A DNA stretch of 64,000 nt from Janibacter sp. CX7 (GTDB lineage: Bacteria > Actinomycetota > Actinomycetes > Actinomycetales > Dermatophilaceae): assembly GCF_024362365.1 (NCBI RefSeq), contig NZ_CP101464.1, positions 3,165,344 to 3,229,343 of the forward strand, read 5' to 3'. A program made the position numbers and the translations under genes. The notes under the pieces were generated by a model. That model saw only the letters and a program-made list of their open reading frames with translations. It ran no database searches and was not told the origin of the DNA. This document shows, piece by piece, positions 8,603-17,835 of the stretch (within the stretch, counting starts at the first letter, position 1; each line of letters opens with the position of its first letter).

Positions 8603-10684
8603 TCAGCTGCCGATCTTCACCTCGTGCAGGGAGATGCCGTACTGCGTCGCCCGCTCGTCCGTGACGACCCGCACGTGCCGGGCGGAGGTTGCCGGGATCG
8701 CCAGGTGGTCGAGGCCGCCGTCGCTGCCGCGGACCGTCTCGACGGTGCGCCAGGCAGCGCCGTCGAGGCTCACCTGGAGCCGGTAGTCCCTGGCGTGGGC
8801 GCGCTCCCAGTCGAGCGTCACGGTCCGCACGAGGCGCGGGGTGCCCAGGTCGACCGACCACCACGCGTCGTCACCCCACCGGCTGGCCCAGCGGGTCGAG
8901 CGGTCGTCGTCGATGGCACTGCCCGGGCGCAGCCGGCCGGTGAGCGTCCACTCCGTGCTGCTCGCGGTGGCGACCGCTCCCTTCGTCAGGTCGGCGCCCT
9001 GCTGCCAGTCGGCCGTCGCCGACCAGGTGCGCAGATAGGACTCCGGGCCGCGGAGCAGGTCCTCGACGACCTGCTGCCCGGGCTCGCCGTGGTTGCTGCG
9101 CATGTCGGCCACCCAGTCGGGGACCATCCCGTAGTGGGCCACCCCGTCGCGGTTGTAGTCCCACGTGCGCTCGCCGGTCACCTGACGCTCGACGGTGCCC
9201 CGGCCGGTGAGCGGCGCGAAGGGGTAGACGAGCGGGCGCTCGGCCGCATCGGCACGCGGCGGCGGGGTCCCGCCGAAGCCGTTCATGTCCATGCCGAAGC
9301 CGTAGCCGACGTCGTACTTCTGCCGCACCGGCCGGTCCGCGGCACCCTCCTCGACGAAGGCGTCGGCGCCGTGGCCGTACTGGGTGATGAAGCCGCCGAG
9401 CCGGTAGATCCGCTCGGTGAAGTGCTTGTCCATCCACGAGTGGCTCGAGATGACGCCCGGATAGCCCTCGGACTCGAGGACCTCCATGGTCCGCTTGGCC
9501 GCCTTCACGCTCTGGTGGTCGAGCTCGACGAGCAGGCCGCGGTCCATCATCCCGCGCAGGGCGTACTCACCGAGCGCGGTCAGACCCTGCCGGTTGCAGT
9601 GCGGCCCCTCCGGGTAGATCGGCAGCACCTGACCGGGGACGAGCTCGGCGACCTTGGGCGGGATGACCCCGCCCTCGACGGTGTTGTCGTGCAGGTCGGT
9701 GGGGCAGCGCTCGACCTGCCACCACTGCCCCGTGGACAGGAAGTTGCCGACGTTGACGACGATGCCCTGGGTGCCGGGGTCGAAGCGCACCCCGCACAAC
9801 GCGTTGTCGAACTTGTGGCACAGGTACATCGAGCGGATCCCCAGGCCCTTGACCTCGTCGAGGCCGGCGTCGATCTTCGCCTTCGTGCAGTGCGAGACGC
9901 CGAGCGTCATGCCGCAGCCGAAGGGGGCCGACACCTCCATCCCGAGGATCACCGCCATCTTGCCCTGCTCGATGTACTGCCGGGCCTCGTCGGCCGTGTA
10001 GGCGATGCGGAACCAGCCCTTGCCGGGCCCGCCGTGCCGGGCGTCGATGAAGGCCTCGAGCTCCTTGGTCTTCTTCACCTGACGGCGCACGACGTCCATG
10101 TCGTTGCACGAGCTCGTGTTGACCTGCGTCGGCAGCGAGCACAGGACCGAGTTGTTGACCGTGTCGGCGACCATGACCCGCTGCCCGGCCCGCCAGGCGC
10201 GCTCGACCCAGCGGTAGTACATCTGCTGGTGGGTGAGCGAGGACCACTTCGGGGCATCGGTGAAGGTCGGGTAGAGATCGGTGTCGTGCGGGTCGAAGGG
10301 CCCCTTGCCCTCGAGGTTCGTCACGTTCTCGATCAGGCCGGTCCGCCCGTCGGTTCCGTGGCTGTGGCAGTCGGTCAGGGCGTCCTCGATGCCCAGCTCG
10401 CTGAAGGTCTTGCCGCAGACGATGTCGCCGCCGAAGCCCTCGTCGGACATCAGGTGGGTGTGGGCGTCGATGAGGCCACGCACCTCTCCCTTCGGCCCGG
10501 TGCCGGTGGCCGGCGCGCCGCTCACGCCCACCTCGGAGTCCTCGGCGAGCGGGTTGCTCTGCTCGTACCACGGGGTCGGGTCGGCCCCGGCTCCCGTGGC
10601 GCTCATCCCGAGCAGGGCCACGAGCACGAGCAGGACGAAGGGGGTCACTCGCCCCCGGCGACGGCGCTGCGGTCTGGTCATCAT
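8603..10684 (-). CDS. Secreted metal-dependent amidohydrolase with C-terminal F5/8 (discoidin-like) domain
   Basis: A 693-residue exported protein. The N-terminus has an RRRRGR tail and hydrophobic core ending near GADPTP, a signal peptide. GLIDAHTHLMS is the metal-binding HxH of amidohydrolase-type barrels. Later motifs VELDHQSVKA, ISSHSWMD and the His-rich FITQYGHGAD fit a TIM-barrel hydrolase. The last 140 residues (from about GAVATASSTEW) are a galactose-binding F5/8 type C module, with AIDDDRSTRW and VDLGTPRLVRTVTLDW, likely to hold the enzyme on a glycan. The substrate is unknown. Two adjacent ATG codons are possible starts. It is separate from the MoxR operon, whose promoter lies at its 3' end. 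Confidence 0.8.
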   Translation of the reverse strand: MMTRPQRRRRGRVTPFVLLVLVALLGMSATGAGADPTPWYEQSNPLAEDSEVGVSGAPATGTGPKGEVRGLIDAHTHLMSDEGFGGDIVCGKTFSELGIEDALTDCHSHGTDGRTGLIENVTNLEGKGPFDPHDTDLYPTFTDAPKWSSLTHQQMYYRWVERAWRAGQRVMVADTVNNSVLCSLPTQVNTSSCNDMDVVRRQVKKTKELEAFIDARHGGPGKGWFRIAYTADEARQYIEQGKMAVILGMEVSAPFGCGMTLGVSHCTKAKIDAGLDEVKGLGIRSMYLCHKFDNALCGVRFDPGTQGIVVNVGNFLSTGQWWQVERCPTDLHDNTVEGGVIPPKVAELVPGQVLPIYPEGPHCNRQGLTALGEYALRGMMDRGLLVELDHQSVKAAKRTMEVLESEGYPGVISSHSWMDKHFTERIYRLGGFITQYGHGADAFVEEGAADRPVRQKYDVGYGFGMDMNGFGGTPPPRADAAERPLVYPFAPLTGRGTVERQVTGERTWDYNRDGVAHYGMVPDWVADMRSNHGEPGQQVVEDLLRGPESYLRTWSATADWQQGADLTKGAVATASSTEWTLTGRLRPGSAIDDDRSTRWASRWGDDAWWSVDLGTPRLVRTVTLDWERAHARDYRLQVSLDGAAWRTVETVRGSDGGLDHLAIPATSARHVRVVTDERATQYGISLHEVKIGS

Positions 10685-10755
10685 CGACTCCTACCCGTGG
10701 GTAACTTGGACGCTGCAGCCACCGTAGCGGCATCGGGCCGTCGGCGCGCGACTCG

Positions 10756-10761
10756 TAGGGT
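10756..10761 (+). promoter_or_regulatory. -10 element of a leaderless promoter
   Basis: TAGGGT lies six bases before the GTG start of the MATE gene, so the transcript probably begins at the start codon. No ribosome-binding site is visible. Confidence 0.45.
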
Positions 10762-10767
10762 GCTCGG

Positions 10768-12111
10768 GTGACCTCCCCCGATCCGGCTCCCACCGTCGGG
10801 CCGCGCGAGATCCTCGCGCTGGCCGTGCCGGCCTTCGTGGCCCTCGTCGCCGAGCCGCTCTTCCTCATGGTCGACGCGGCGGTCGTCGGTCGGCTCGGCG
10901 TCGTGCCGCTCGCCGGGCTCGGCGCCGCGAGCTCCGTGCTCCTCACGGCCGCAGGGGTCTTCGTCTTCCTCGCCTACGGCACGACGAGCGTCGTCGCCCG
11001 CCAGCTCGGCGCCGGCTCCCGGCGCGGAGCCATCGAGGTCGGGGTCGGCGGTGTCTGGCTCGCGGCCGGCCTCGGGCTGCTCGCGGCCCTCGTCGTCGGG
11101 CTCGGCGCCCGCCCCCTCGCCGCGGCCTTCGGCTCGTCACCGGCCGCGCTCGACGAGGCGGTGACCTACCTGCGGGTGAGCGCGCTCGGGCTGCCCGCCA
11201 TGCTGCTCGTGCTCGCGGCCACCGGCATCCTGCGCGGGCTGCAGGACACCCGCACCCCGCTCGCCGTCTCCGCGGTCGGCTTCGGCGCCAACGCCGTGCT
11301 CTCGGTCGGCCTCGTCCTCGGCCTCGGCATGGGCATCGCGGGCGCCGCCTGGGGCACCGTCCTCGCCCAGTGGGGCATGGCCCTGGCCCTGCTCGCGGTC
11401 GTCCTGCGGCAGGGACGAGGTGCCGGGGCCTCCCTTCGTCCGCATGTGGGGCGGGTCCTCGGCGCCGCCCTCGACGGGGCGCCCCTGCTCGTGCGCACCC
11501 TCGCGCTGCGCGCGATCATCCTGCTCACCGTCGCCACGGCCGCCGGCTTCGGCGACGTCCCGCTCGCGGCCTATCAGGTGACGACGACGATCTGGTCGCT
11601 GCTCGTCTTCGCCCTCGACGCCCTGGCGATCGCCGGGCAGGCCCTCACCGGGGCGCAGCTCGGCAGCGGTGACGCGCGCGGCGCCCGCGAGGCGACCGCC
11701 CTCATGGTCCGCTGGGGCGTGTGGGGCGGGGTGCTGCTCGGCGTCGGGCTGCTCGCGCTGCACCGGGTGCTGCCGGCGCTCTTCACCGACGACCCGGCCG
11801 TGCGCAGCGCGATCGCCGCCGGCCTCGTCGTCATCGCGCTCGGGCAGCCGCTCGCCGGTTACGTCTTCGTCGTCGACGGGGTGCTCATCGGCGCCGGCGA
11901 CGGGCGCTGGCTGGCGACGTCGATGACTCTCGTGCTGCTCGCCTACGTGCCGATCGTGCTCGTGACCCGCGCGCTGGGAGCCGGCCACGGGCCCGAGGCG
12001 GCGGTCGTCGCGCTGTGGCTCGCCTTCACGGCCTTCATGCTCGTGCGGGGCGGGTTCATGGCCTGGCGGGTCCGCGGCGATGCGTGGGCCGTCACCGGGG
12101 CGACCCGCTAG
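10768..12111 (+). CDS. MATE-family efflux transporter (DinF type)
   Basis: A 447-residue membrane protein with twelve hydrophobic segments. It begins with the family pattern REILALAVPAFVALVAEPLF and LVDAAVVGRLG, and the second half repeats the fold (DALAIAGQALTGAQLG). MATE proteins export cationic drugs or metabolites using proton or sodium gradients; the substrate here cannot be told. The GTG start is directly behind a -10 element, so the mRNA is probably leaderless. It is one of few plus-strand genes in this part and stands alone. Confidence 0.88.
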   Translation: MTSPDPAPTVGPREILALAVPAFVALVAEPLFLMVDAAVVGRLGVVPLAGLGAASSVLLTAAGVFVFLAYGTTSVVARQLGAGSRRGAIEVGVGGVWLAAGLGLLAALVVGLGARPLAAAFGSSPAALDEAVTYLRVSALGLPAMLLVLAATGILRGLQDTRTPLAVSAVGFGANAVLSVGLVLGLGMGIAGAAWGTVLAQWGMALALLAVVLRQGRGAGASLRPHVGRVLGAALDGAPLLVRTLALRAIILLTVATAAGFGDVPLAAYQVTTTIWSLLVFALDALAIAGQALTGAQLGSGDARGAREATALMVRWGVWGGVLLGVGLLALHRVLPALFTDDPAVRSAIAAGLVVIALGQPLAGYVFVVDGVLIGAGDGRWLATSMTLVLLAYVPIVLVTRALGAGHGPEAAVVALWLAFTAFMLVRGGFMAWRVRGDAWAVTGATR

Positions 12112-12171
12112 CCCGGACCCTGCGTCGGGACGGGCTCGGTCAGGCCGGGCCGCGTCGGAGGCCGGGCTGCG

Positions 12172-12789
12172 TCAGAGGACCGGCTGGCGGGTGCTGTCGG
12201 CGTAGGAGTACCAGCCCTGGGCGGCGAGTGCCTCGGCGAGGCGCCGCCGGCCCGCGGCGCCCTCGGCGACGACGACCGCCAGCTCCGAGGGGCGCAGGGG
12301 ACTGATCGACAGGGCGCGCACCGACCCGATCGTCTGCGGGCGGCCGGGCAGCTCGACGCCGAGCAGCAGCCCGAGACGACCGTCGGCGACCCAGTCCGCG
12401 GGCGCGTCACCTGCGGAGATCTCGAGCGAGATCAGGTCGTGGTCGGCCAGGGCCGCGGTGACCACGTCGGGCCCCGCCGCGGCGAGCGCACCGGCGGCCT
12501 CCTCGAGCGCGGTGACGAGCCAGCGGCCCTCGCCCTCGGCACGGTCGACGAGCTCACGGCCCTCGATGTAGACCTCGAGGCCGAGGGAGCTGCCGTCCGC
12601 ACCGGCAGCGGAGAGACCGTCGGTGGCGGCGATGCCCGAGTGGGGGGTCGTCACGTGGACGTAGCCCGACGAACCGCCAGACCACAGGCCCGCCTCGTCG
12701 GCGTCACCGAGCGGTCCGCGCCGCGCGCCGACCTGCCCGACCTGCCCCCAGAACTCGTCGCGCGTGCTGCTGTCGTCGGTCTGCCCCAT
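12172..12789 (-). CDS. Uncharacterised 205-residue soluble protein
   Basis: I do not recognise the family. The product is acidic and soluble, without a signal peptide or membrane helix. Conserved-looking segments are LGLEVYIEGRELVDRAEGEG, DLISLEISAGDAPADWV and GLLLGVELPG. The last part, RPSELAVVVAEGAAGRRRLA, ends in a helix near the C-terminus. The overall look, a beta-rich domain with a Trp-helix, resembles suppressor-of-fused or immunity-type folds, but this is weak. The ATG chosen is 12 codons inside the longest reading, because upstream codons run into the terminator of the DUF3352 gene. Confidence 0.55.
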   Translation of the reverse strand: MGQTDDSSTRDEFWGQVGQVGARRGPLGDADEAGLWSGGSSGYVHVTTPHSGIAATDGLSAAGADGSSLGLEVYIEGRELVDRAEGEGRWLVTALEEAAGALAAAGPDVVTAALADHDLISLEISAGDAPADWVADGRLGLLLGVELPGRPQTIGSVRALSISPLRPSELAVVVAEGAAGRRRLAEALAAQGWYSYADSTRQPVL

Positions 12790-12817
12790 GGAAGTCACCC
12801 CTGCATCCTGCCTGCTA

Positions 12818-12848
12818 CCCGGCACCGGGGAAACCCCCGGGTGCCGGG
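12818..12848 (-). terminator. Terminator of the DUF3352 gene
   Basis: Arms CCCGGCACC and GGTGCCGGG flank a GGGGAAACCCCC core, making a strong hairpin just past the DUF3352 stop. The core resembles the GGGGAG/CTCCCC palindrome but lacks its centre and its spacing to a -10 element. Confidence 0.6.
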
Positions 12849-12856
12849 CAGGCGGG

Positions 12857-14518
12857 TCACTTGGTCGTCAGCCGCAGGGTGAAGTCGGCGTGGTCGTCCT
12901 CGCCCCACATCGCGAAACCGAGGGCCGAGAGCGGCTCGATGTTCTCCTTGTCCTCGGCGTCCATGTCACCGCCCCACAGCTCGACGGCCTTGCTGATGTC
13001 GACGTAGGCGACCGAGCCGGCCTTGTCGGCGTCGGGCACGGCGTCCTTGAAGGCGTCGCTGTCGCCCAGGCCCGAGCCGTTCGCGATCTCGTCGGCGTAG
13101 CCCGCTGGCGTCGCGACGACCGTGCGGCCGTCGCCGGCGTCCTTGACCGTCACCGGGGGCGCGTCCCCGGTGCTCGAGGTCATCGAGCCGGTGAGCTTGT
13201 CGATCAGGCCCTTGTCGCCGTTGGTGACCAGCGCGACCTTCGGTTCGTCGGCGTTGGGGCCGACGGCGACGGCCGTGTCGGAGCCGACCGCCTTGGCGAC
13301 GTCCTCGGGCACGGACAGGCCGGTCTCGCTCGTGAAGGAGTCGATGCCGCTCTGCCAGTCATCGCCGAGGGCGGTGCGGGCGTTCTTGTCGATCTCGGGC
13401 CAGGCCTTGCGCAGCGCGTCGTCGAGGCCGGTCACGGCCACGGCGCCGAGGGTGTCCGCCGGCAGGTCGCCGACCGAGGTGCCGTCGCCGTTGGGGACGC
13501 TGCCCGCGGGCAGACCGTTCATCCGGCCGGCGAGCTCGAGCGTCGGCCCGTCGAAGCGCAGCGCGGTCGCCAGCCGGCCCTGCTGGGTCGTCTGGGCGGA
13601 GGCACCGAGCGTGCTCTGGGTGATGTCGCCCGCCTTGGACATGTCCATCCAGCCGGTCACCATGCCGTCCTCACCGAGGTCGTCCATGTCCTGGCTGAAG
13701 GTGTCGCTGTCGGCGAGCGCGCTCCCCTTCGCGTCGTTGACCGCCTTGTCGACGACGCTCTGCTCCTCGCCGCAGATGGCGAAGTCGGGCTGGACGGAGC
13801 AGTAGCCGCCCTCGCTGCCGGTGACCTTGGACAGGCCCTGCTTCGCGGCGTCCTCGTCGGTGCTCGCGAGCGCGACGACGACACCGGGCTCCTGGGCGCC
13901 GTCCGCCGGCGGCAGGATCGCGACGCCGAAGCGCTGGCCGAGCCAGGGCTCGACGTCCTGCGCGTAGTCGACGCCCTCGAGGCCGCCGTCCTCCTTGATC
14001 GCGTCGAAGATCTCCTTGCGCAGGTCGCCGTTCTCGTCGACGCCGTCGAGGCTGTCGCGCATGCCGGGGAACTTGCGGGCGAAGCGGAAGGCGTCGACCT
14101 TCTGGTCCGCGGAGGGGTCGAGGTCGACCTTCGCGAAGGCGATGGCACTGGCCGGTAGTGCGGCCTCGGGCTGCGCCCCACCGCCACCGATCTTGTTGTA
14201 GGCGAGGACCGCACCGCCCGTGACGACACCGAGGGCGACGACACCGGCAGCGCCGAAGGCGCCCCACTTGAGCGCCTTCGAGCCGCCCTGCTGCTGCTGT
14301 GGGGGCGGCTGGTGACCCCACTGGCCGGGCTGCTGCGGCTGACCGCCGGGAGTCTGCTGGAAGGGCTGGCCGTAGGCCGGCTGCCCGCTGGGGGCGCCGT
14401 AGCCCGGGTGCTGCTGCCCGTACCCCGGGGGCGGCGGGGGCTGCTGGCCGTAGCCCGGAGGCGGCTGCTGCCCGTAACCGGGCTGGGGCGGCTGGTGACC
14501 GAAGGGCGGCTGCGACAT
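12857..14518 (-). CDS. DUF3352 membrane protein with Pro/Gln/Gly/Tyr-rich N-terminus
   Basis: A 553-residue protein. Residues 1-75 are a low-complexity cytoplasmic tail of PGYGQQ-type repeats. One membrane helix follows (WGAFGAAGVVALGVVTGGAV), then a large extracytoplasmic DUF3352 domain opening LPASAIAFAKVDLDPSADQK. This family is anchored outside actinobacterial cells and has no known activity. The tail resembles the tails of actinobacterial kinases and secretion-linked proteins. The ATG start follows GGGGGAA; the 19-codon longer reading crosses the promoter. The promoter carries palindrome site B, so the gene is probably co-expressed with the WXG100 genes. Confidence 0.85.
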   Translation of the reverse strand: MSQPPFGHQPPQPGYGQQPPPGYGQQPPPPPGYGQQHPGYGAPSGQPAYGQPFQQTPGGQPQQPGQWGHQPPPQQQQGGSKALKWGAFGAAGVVALGVVTGGAVLAYNKIGGGGAQPEAALPASAIAFAKVDLDPSADQKVDAFRFARKFPGMRDSLDGVDENGDLRKEIFDAIKEDGGLEGVDYAQDVEPWLGQRFGVAILPPADGAQEPGVVVALASTDEDAAKQGLSKVTGSEGGYCSVQPDFAICGEEQSVVDKAVNDAKGSALADSDTFSQDMDDLGEDGMVTGWMDMSKAGDITQSTLGASAQTTQQGRLATALRFDGPTLELAGRMNGLPAGSVPNGDGTSVGDLPADTLGAVAVTGLDDALRKAWPEIDKNARTALGDDWQSGIDSFTSETGLSVPEDVAKAVGSDTAVAVGPNADEPKVALVTNGDKGLIDKLTGSMTSSTGDAPPVTVKDAGDGRTVVATPAGYADEIANGSGLGDSDAFKDAVPDADKAGSVAYVDISKAVELWGGDMDAEDKENIEPLSALGFAMWGEDDHADFTLRLTTK

Positions 14519-14555
14519 GGTGGGTTCCCCCTGCTCGTGGTGGTTCTTTACCCAG

Positions 14556-14600
14556 ACCTTAAGGTCGGCGACCACCCGAGCGACATGGGGAGCACTACCC
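14556..14600 (-). promoter_or_regulatory. Promoter of the DUF3352 gene with palindrome (site B)
   Basis: On the coding strand GGGTAGTGCTCCCC (14587-14600, one deviation from the palindrome) is followed after 25 bases by the -10 TAAGGT (14556-14561). The flank CCCCATGTCGCTC matches that of site E exactly. Confidence 0.7.
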
Positions 14601-14604
14601 AGCC

Positions 14605-15195
14605 TCAGCCCCGGTAGCGGATCTCCACGCGGCGGTTCTTCTCCCGGCCGTCCGGGTTGTCCTCGCCGCCCTTGTCGTTGGCCGCGACCGGGTCCTTCTC
14701 CCCCTTGCCACTGACGTCGAGCTCGAGGTCGTCCCGCTCGTCCTCGATGACGTCGGCGACCGCTCGGGCGCGCTCCTTGGACAGCGTGAGGTTGTCCGCG
14801 TCGGATCCCACCGAGTCGGTGTGGCCGACGACGGCGACCTGCGCACCGTCGGGGATGTCCGCGACCGCCTCCACGACGGCCTCCTGGGCGCTCTCGCCGA
14901 GCTCGGCCTCGGCGAACTCGAAGAGCACGTCGGTGTCGAGGGTGACGACCGTGCTGCCACCCGAGGACGTCACCTCGGGCTCGAAGGGGTCGATGTCCGG
15001 CACGTCGATCGCCTGCACGTCGGGGACGTCGATCGGGCTGCGGTGCTTGTTGATCTCGCTGTCGGAGAGGGTTGGCAGGTTGTCGATCGTCAGCGGCTCG
15101 TCGTCGGCCGCGCCGGCGGAGGAGGCCCCGGCGAGGACGAAGGGGGCGACGAGCGTTGCGGCGACGAGGGCACGACCTCGGGTGCAGGTCGTCAT
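14605..15195 (-). CDS. Secreted OmpA-family peptidoglycan-binding protein
   Basis: A 196-residue protein with a signal peptide (ALVAATLVAPFVLAGASSAGA). After a linker containing SPIDVPDVQAIDVPDIDP comes an OmpA C-terminal domain. The motifs VVTLDTDVLFEFAEAEL, GHTDSVGSDADNLTLSKERA and REKNRRVEIRY are the classic peptidoglycan-binding set (TD and NxxLSxxRA with the final Arg). It probably sits in the wall bound to peptide stems. The ATG overlaps the stop of the lipoprotein gene by four bases, so the two are one operon, driven from promoter site C. Confidence 0.88.
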   Translation of the reverse strand: MTTCTRGRALVAATLVAPFVLAGASSAGAADDEPLTIDNLPTLSDSEINKHRSPIDVPDVQAIDVPDIDPFEPEVTSSGGSTVVTLDTDVLFEFAEAELGESAQEAVVEAVADIPDGAQVAVVGHTDSVGSDADNLTLSKERARAVADVIEDERDDLELDVSGKGEKDPVAANDKGGEDNPDGREKNRRVEIRYRG

Positions 15196-15761
15196 TGCGG
15201 CATCGGGACGTCTTCGATGGCCGGGGACTCGGAGGTCACCCGCAGGTCCATCGCGGTGACGCCGTCACGCGGGAGCGGGAAGGCGGTGAAGAGGTAGACC
15301 GGCTGACCCAGAGGAGCGCTCGCCTCCGTCGCATCGCTGGTGAGGTCGTCCACGTGGCGGTACTTCTCGAGGTTCTTCATGTCGATCAGGACCGGCTCGA
15401 AGGAGCTCCAGCCGAGCAACTTGAAGGCGGACTTGTTCTCGGTGCCGCGGCCCTCGCCCGTCAGGCGGAAAGTCGCGAGCATGACGTTGTCGTCGCGCCG
15501 CAGCTCGAGCAGCTCGATCTTCGTCGTGTCGACCGAGTCGTTGTTGATCTGTACGGTCGCCTCGGCGATGGCCGCGGGCGGGTTCTTCAGGTCGATCCCG
15601 GCGGTCTTGGCCCCGTTTTCGTCAGGATTGCCGGTGACGACGCCCGAGGTCTGCGACGACGACGAGCCCGCCCCCTCGTCGTCCCCACCCAGCATCGAAC
15701 AGCCGCTGAGCGCGAGGGCGGCGGCCGCCCCCAGCGCGAAGACTCGTGTACGCATGATCAT
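15192..15761 (-). CDS. Lipoprotein of the OmpA operon
   Basis: A 189-residue lipoprotein. The signal peptide MIMRTRVFALGAAAALALSG is followed by Cys in the lipobox LSGC, then a Ser/Asp/Gly-rich spacer. A beta-rich domain of about 140 residues follows (VQINNDSVDTTKIELLELRR, DNVMLATFRLTG). The family is not one I can name. The start at the first of two close ATGs fits the GGGGGAGAAGC ribosome site; a longer reading covers the promoter. Four-base overlap with the OmpA gene suggests the two proteins act together on the outer face of the membrane. Confidence 0.8.
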   Translation of the reverse strand: MIMRTRVFALGAAAALALSGCSMLGGDDEGAGSSSSQTSGVVTGNPDENGAKTAGIDLKNPPAAIAEATVQINNDSVDTTKIELLELRRDDNVMLATFRLTGEGRGTENKSAFKLLGWSSFEPVLIDMKNLEKYRHVDDLTSDATEASAPLGQPVYLFTAFPLPRDGVTAMDLRVTSESPAIEDVPMPQ

Positions 15762-15800
15762 GCTTCTCCCCCGTCTCGTCGGCCCCGGCGGCCTGGGGCA

Positions 15801-15845
15801 ACTGTAGGGGGACGCCTGCGCCAGCACCCATGGGGAGGACTCCCC
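15801..15845 (-). promoter_or_regulatory. Promoter of the lipoprotein/OmpA operon with palindrome (site C)
   Basis: On the coding strand GGGGAGTCCTCCCC (15832-15845) is followed after 25 bases by TACAGT (15801-15806) and TTGC. It lies directly behind the strong terminator of the ribosomal-protein operon. Confidence 0.75.
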
Positions 15846-15851
15846 GGGCAC

Positions 15852-15901
15852 GACGAAGGGGGGCGACCCACCGGGTGATCGGTGGGTCGCCCCCCTTCGT
15901 C
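15852..15901 (-). terminator. Perfect 21-bp hairpin ending the rpsF-rplI operon
   Basis: Arms of 21 bases beginning GACGAAGGGG and ending CCCCTTCGTC pair without mismatch around an 8-base loop GGGTGATC. There is no T-tract. The outer ACGAAGG/CCTTCGT pairs recur in other terminators of this window. Confidence 0.88.
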
Positions 15902-15918
15902 AGGGCGTCGTGACGGAC

Positions 15919-16365
15919 TCAGCCGGCGACGACGTCGAGCGCGACCTTGGCCTGGACCTCCGGGTGCAGACGCACCAGGGCCTCGGCCGGGCCGACCGAC
16001 TTGATCGGGGTCGGGATCTCGATCGTGCGACGGTCGAGCTCGGGACCACCGCCGGCCTTGACGGCCTCGGCGACCTCGCGGCTGGTCACGGCGCCGAAGA
16101 GGCGACCGGAGTCACCGGCGTGGGCGCTGATCGTGACCTGCTGGGCCTCGAGGTTGCCCTTGATCGACTGCGCCTCCTCCAGCGACTTCACGGCGCGCGC
16201 GGCACGGCCGGAGGCGATCGCCTCGACCTGCTTCTGCGCACCCTTGGTCCACGCGGTGGCCAGGCCACGGCGGTAGAGGAAGTTGCGGGCGTAGCCCGGC
16301 TTGACGTCGACGATGTCGCCGGCGGTACCGAGGCCGGAGACCTCGTGGGTGAGGATGACCTTCAT
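15919..16365 (-). CDS. rplI: 50S ribosomal protein L9
   Basis: A 148-residue protein of normal length. The N-terminal RNA-binding domain opens [20 protein letters not shown] with [16 protein letters not shown], then the long connecting helix ([14 protein letters not shown]) and a C-terminal domain with [15 protein letters not shown]. It binds 23S rRNA on the large subunit. It is last in the rpsF-ssb-rpsR-rplI operon, the order found in most actinobacteria, and is closed by a perfect hairpin. Confidence 0.97.
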   Translation of the reverse strand: MKVILTHEVSGLGTAGDIVDVKPGYARNFLYRRGLATAWTKGAQKQVEAIASGRAARAVKSLEEAQSIKGNLEAQQVTISAHAGDSGRLFGAVTSREVAEAVKAGGGPELDRRTIEIPTPIKSVGPAEALVRLHPEVQAKVALDVVAG

Positions 16366-16394
16366 CTGTCTGCTCCTTGCTTCGCGGCCGCTGA

Positions 16395-16631
16395 TCAGCG
16401 GTTGGACGAGGAGTAGGGCAGCAGGGCCATCTCCCGGGCGTTCTTGACGGCGGTCGCGATGCGACGCTGCTCCTGGACGGAGACGCCGGTGACGCGACGC
16501 GCACGGATCTTCCCGCGGTCGGAGATGAACTTGCGCAGCAGGTTCGCGTCCTTGTAGTCGATGTTCTCGACCTTCGCCGCCTTGAGCGGGTTGGCCTTCT
16601 TCTTGGGCTTGCGCACTACGGGCTTGGCCAT
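16395..16631 (-). CDS. rpsR: 30S ribosomal protein S18
   Basis: A 78-residue protein with the S18 core [20 protein letters not shown] and [19 protein letters not shown]. It has no Cys pair, so it is the zinc-free form. It pairs with S6, encoded first in the same operon, on the 30S platform. The gap to rplI is 29 bases. Confidence 0.97.
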   Translation of the reverse strand: MAKPVVRKPKKKANPLKAAKVENIDYKDANLLRKFISDRGKIRARRVTGVSVQEQRRIATAVKNAREMALLPYSSSNR

Positions 16632-16726
16632 CGTGGTGCTCTCCTTCGTGTCAATGAGAGCCCGAGGTTGGTCCTCGGGATGGGTGTGGTGTCAGTGCCC
16701 GACCGGGGTCGGGCGCGAGAGATCGA

Positions 16727-17344
16727 TCAGAAGGGGGGCTCGTCGTAGCTCGGGGCGTTGCCCCAGCCACCGCCGGCCTGGCCGCCACCCTGGGGAGCGC
16801 CCTGGGCCGGGGCCTGCTGGCCACCGCCCCACGAGCCGCCACCCTGCTGGCCGCCACCCTGGCTGCCGCCGGTCGCCCACGGGTCGTCCTGCTGGCCGCC
16901 GAAGCCGCCACCGGAACCACCCTGCTGGCCACCGCCGCCGCCCCAGGAGCCGCCGCCCTGGCCGCCGCCACCGCCGCGCTGGGTCTTCGTCACCTTGGCG
17001 GTGGCGTAGCGCAGCGACGGGCCGACCTCGTCGACCTGCATCTCCATGACGGAGCGCTTCTGCCCGGTCTCCTTGTCCTCCCACGAGCGGGAGACGAGGC
17101 GACCGGTGACGACGACGCGGGTGCCACGGGTGAGGGACTCCGCCACGTTCTCAGCAGCCTCGCGCCACACGGAGCAGCGCATGAAGAGCGTCTCCGCGTC
17201 CTTCCACTCGTTCGTCTGACGGTCGAAGGTGCGCGGGGTCGAGGCCACGGTGAAGTTGGCCACGGCCGCGCCGCTCGGGGTGAACCGGAGCTCCGGGTCA
17301 GCCGTGAGGTTGCCGATAACGGTGATGGGGGTCTCGCCTGCCAT
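16727..17344 (-). CDS. ssb: Single-stranded DNA-binding protein
   Basis: A 205-residue SSB. The OB fold covers residues 1 to about 115 ([40 protein letters not shown] segment). It is followed by a Gly/Gln/Trp-rich flexible tail with repeated GGGSWGGG and GGQQ units. The C-terminal tip is DEPPF, a variant of the acidic tip that recruits repair and replication partners. It lies between rpsF and rpsR as in most actinobacteria. Confidence 0.95.
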   Translation of the reverse strand: MAGETPITVIGNLTADPELRFTPSGAAVANFTVASTPRTFDRQTNEWKDAETLFMRCSVWREAAENVAESLTRGTRVVVTGRLVSRSWEDKETGQKRSVMEMQVDEVGPSLRYATAKVTKTQRGGGGGQGGGSWGGGGGQQGGSGGGFGGQQDDPWATGGSQGGGQQGGGSWGGGQQAPAQGAPQGGGQAGGGWGNAPSYDEPPF

Positions 17345-17417
17345 GGGATTCCTTGTCGATCGGTGATCTCTCAGGTGAGCCTGTCAGTGGGGACCGACAG
17401 GCCGGGAGGGACGCCTC

Positions 17418-17705
17418 TCAGGCGTCGACGCGCATGAGCTTGGTCCGCAGGACCTGCTCGGAGAGACCCAGCTGACGGTCGAGCTCCTTGCTCGTGGCCG
17501 GCGTGCAGGTCAGGTTGGCGACGGCGTAGAGGCCCTCGGCCTTCTTGTTGATCTCGTACGCGAGACGACGACGACCCCAGTGGTCGATCTTGTCCACGCT
17601 GCCGCCGTCCTTGGTGACGACGGTGAGGAACTTGTCGAACAGGGGCTGGACGGCCCGCTCGTCGGTCTCGGGGTCGAAGATGACCATGAGCTCGTACTGA
17701 CGCAT
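17418..17705 (-). CDS. rpsF: 30S ribosomal protein S6
   Basis: A 95-residue S6 with [38 protein letters not shown] and [10 protein letters not shown], all family hallmarks. First gene of the operon with ssb, rpsR and rplI. The ribosome site is AAGGAGG. A short hairpin lies about 30 bases before the start. Confidence 0.97.
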   Translation of the reverse strand: MRQYELMVIFDPETDERAVQPLFDKFLTVVTKDGGSVDKIDHWGRRRLAYEINKKAEGLYAVANLTCTPATSKELDRQLGLSEQVLRTKLMRVDA

Positions 17706-17735
17706 GCTGATAACCCGCCTCCTTCGGTCTGTGCG

Positions 17736-17754
17736 GTCACGGTCTCTCCGTGAC
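17736..17754 (-). promoter_or_regulatory. Small hairpin in the rpsF leader
   Basis: GTCACGG and CCGTGAC form a 7-bp stem with a 5-base loop, 31 bases before rpsF. In other bacteria the S6:S18 dimer binds an rpsF leader stem carrying an exposed CCG. Whether this is such a site cannot be decided from sequence alone. Confidence 0.3.
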
Positions 17755-17835
17755 AGGAGGGTTGGTGCATCGGTGCCCGGGCACGCCGGTCGGGTGACAG
17801 ACCTGCTCCGGGGACGCCTCAGGGTATCGGCTGCC

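Noticed and set aside
12818..12848. GGGGAAACCCCC as another copy of the regulon palindrome
   Set aside because: It is the core of a longer hairpin behind the DUF3352 gene, lacks AGT/CT and has no -10 at the right distance.
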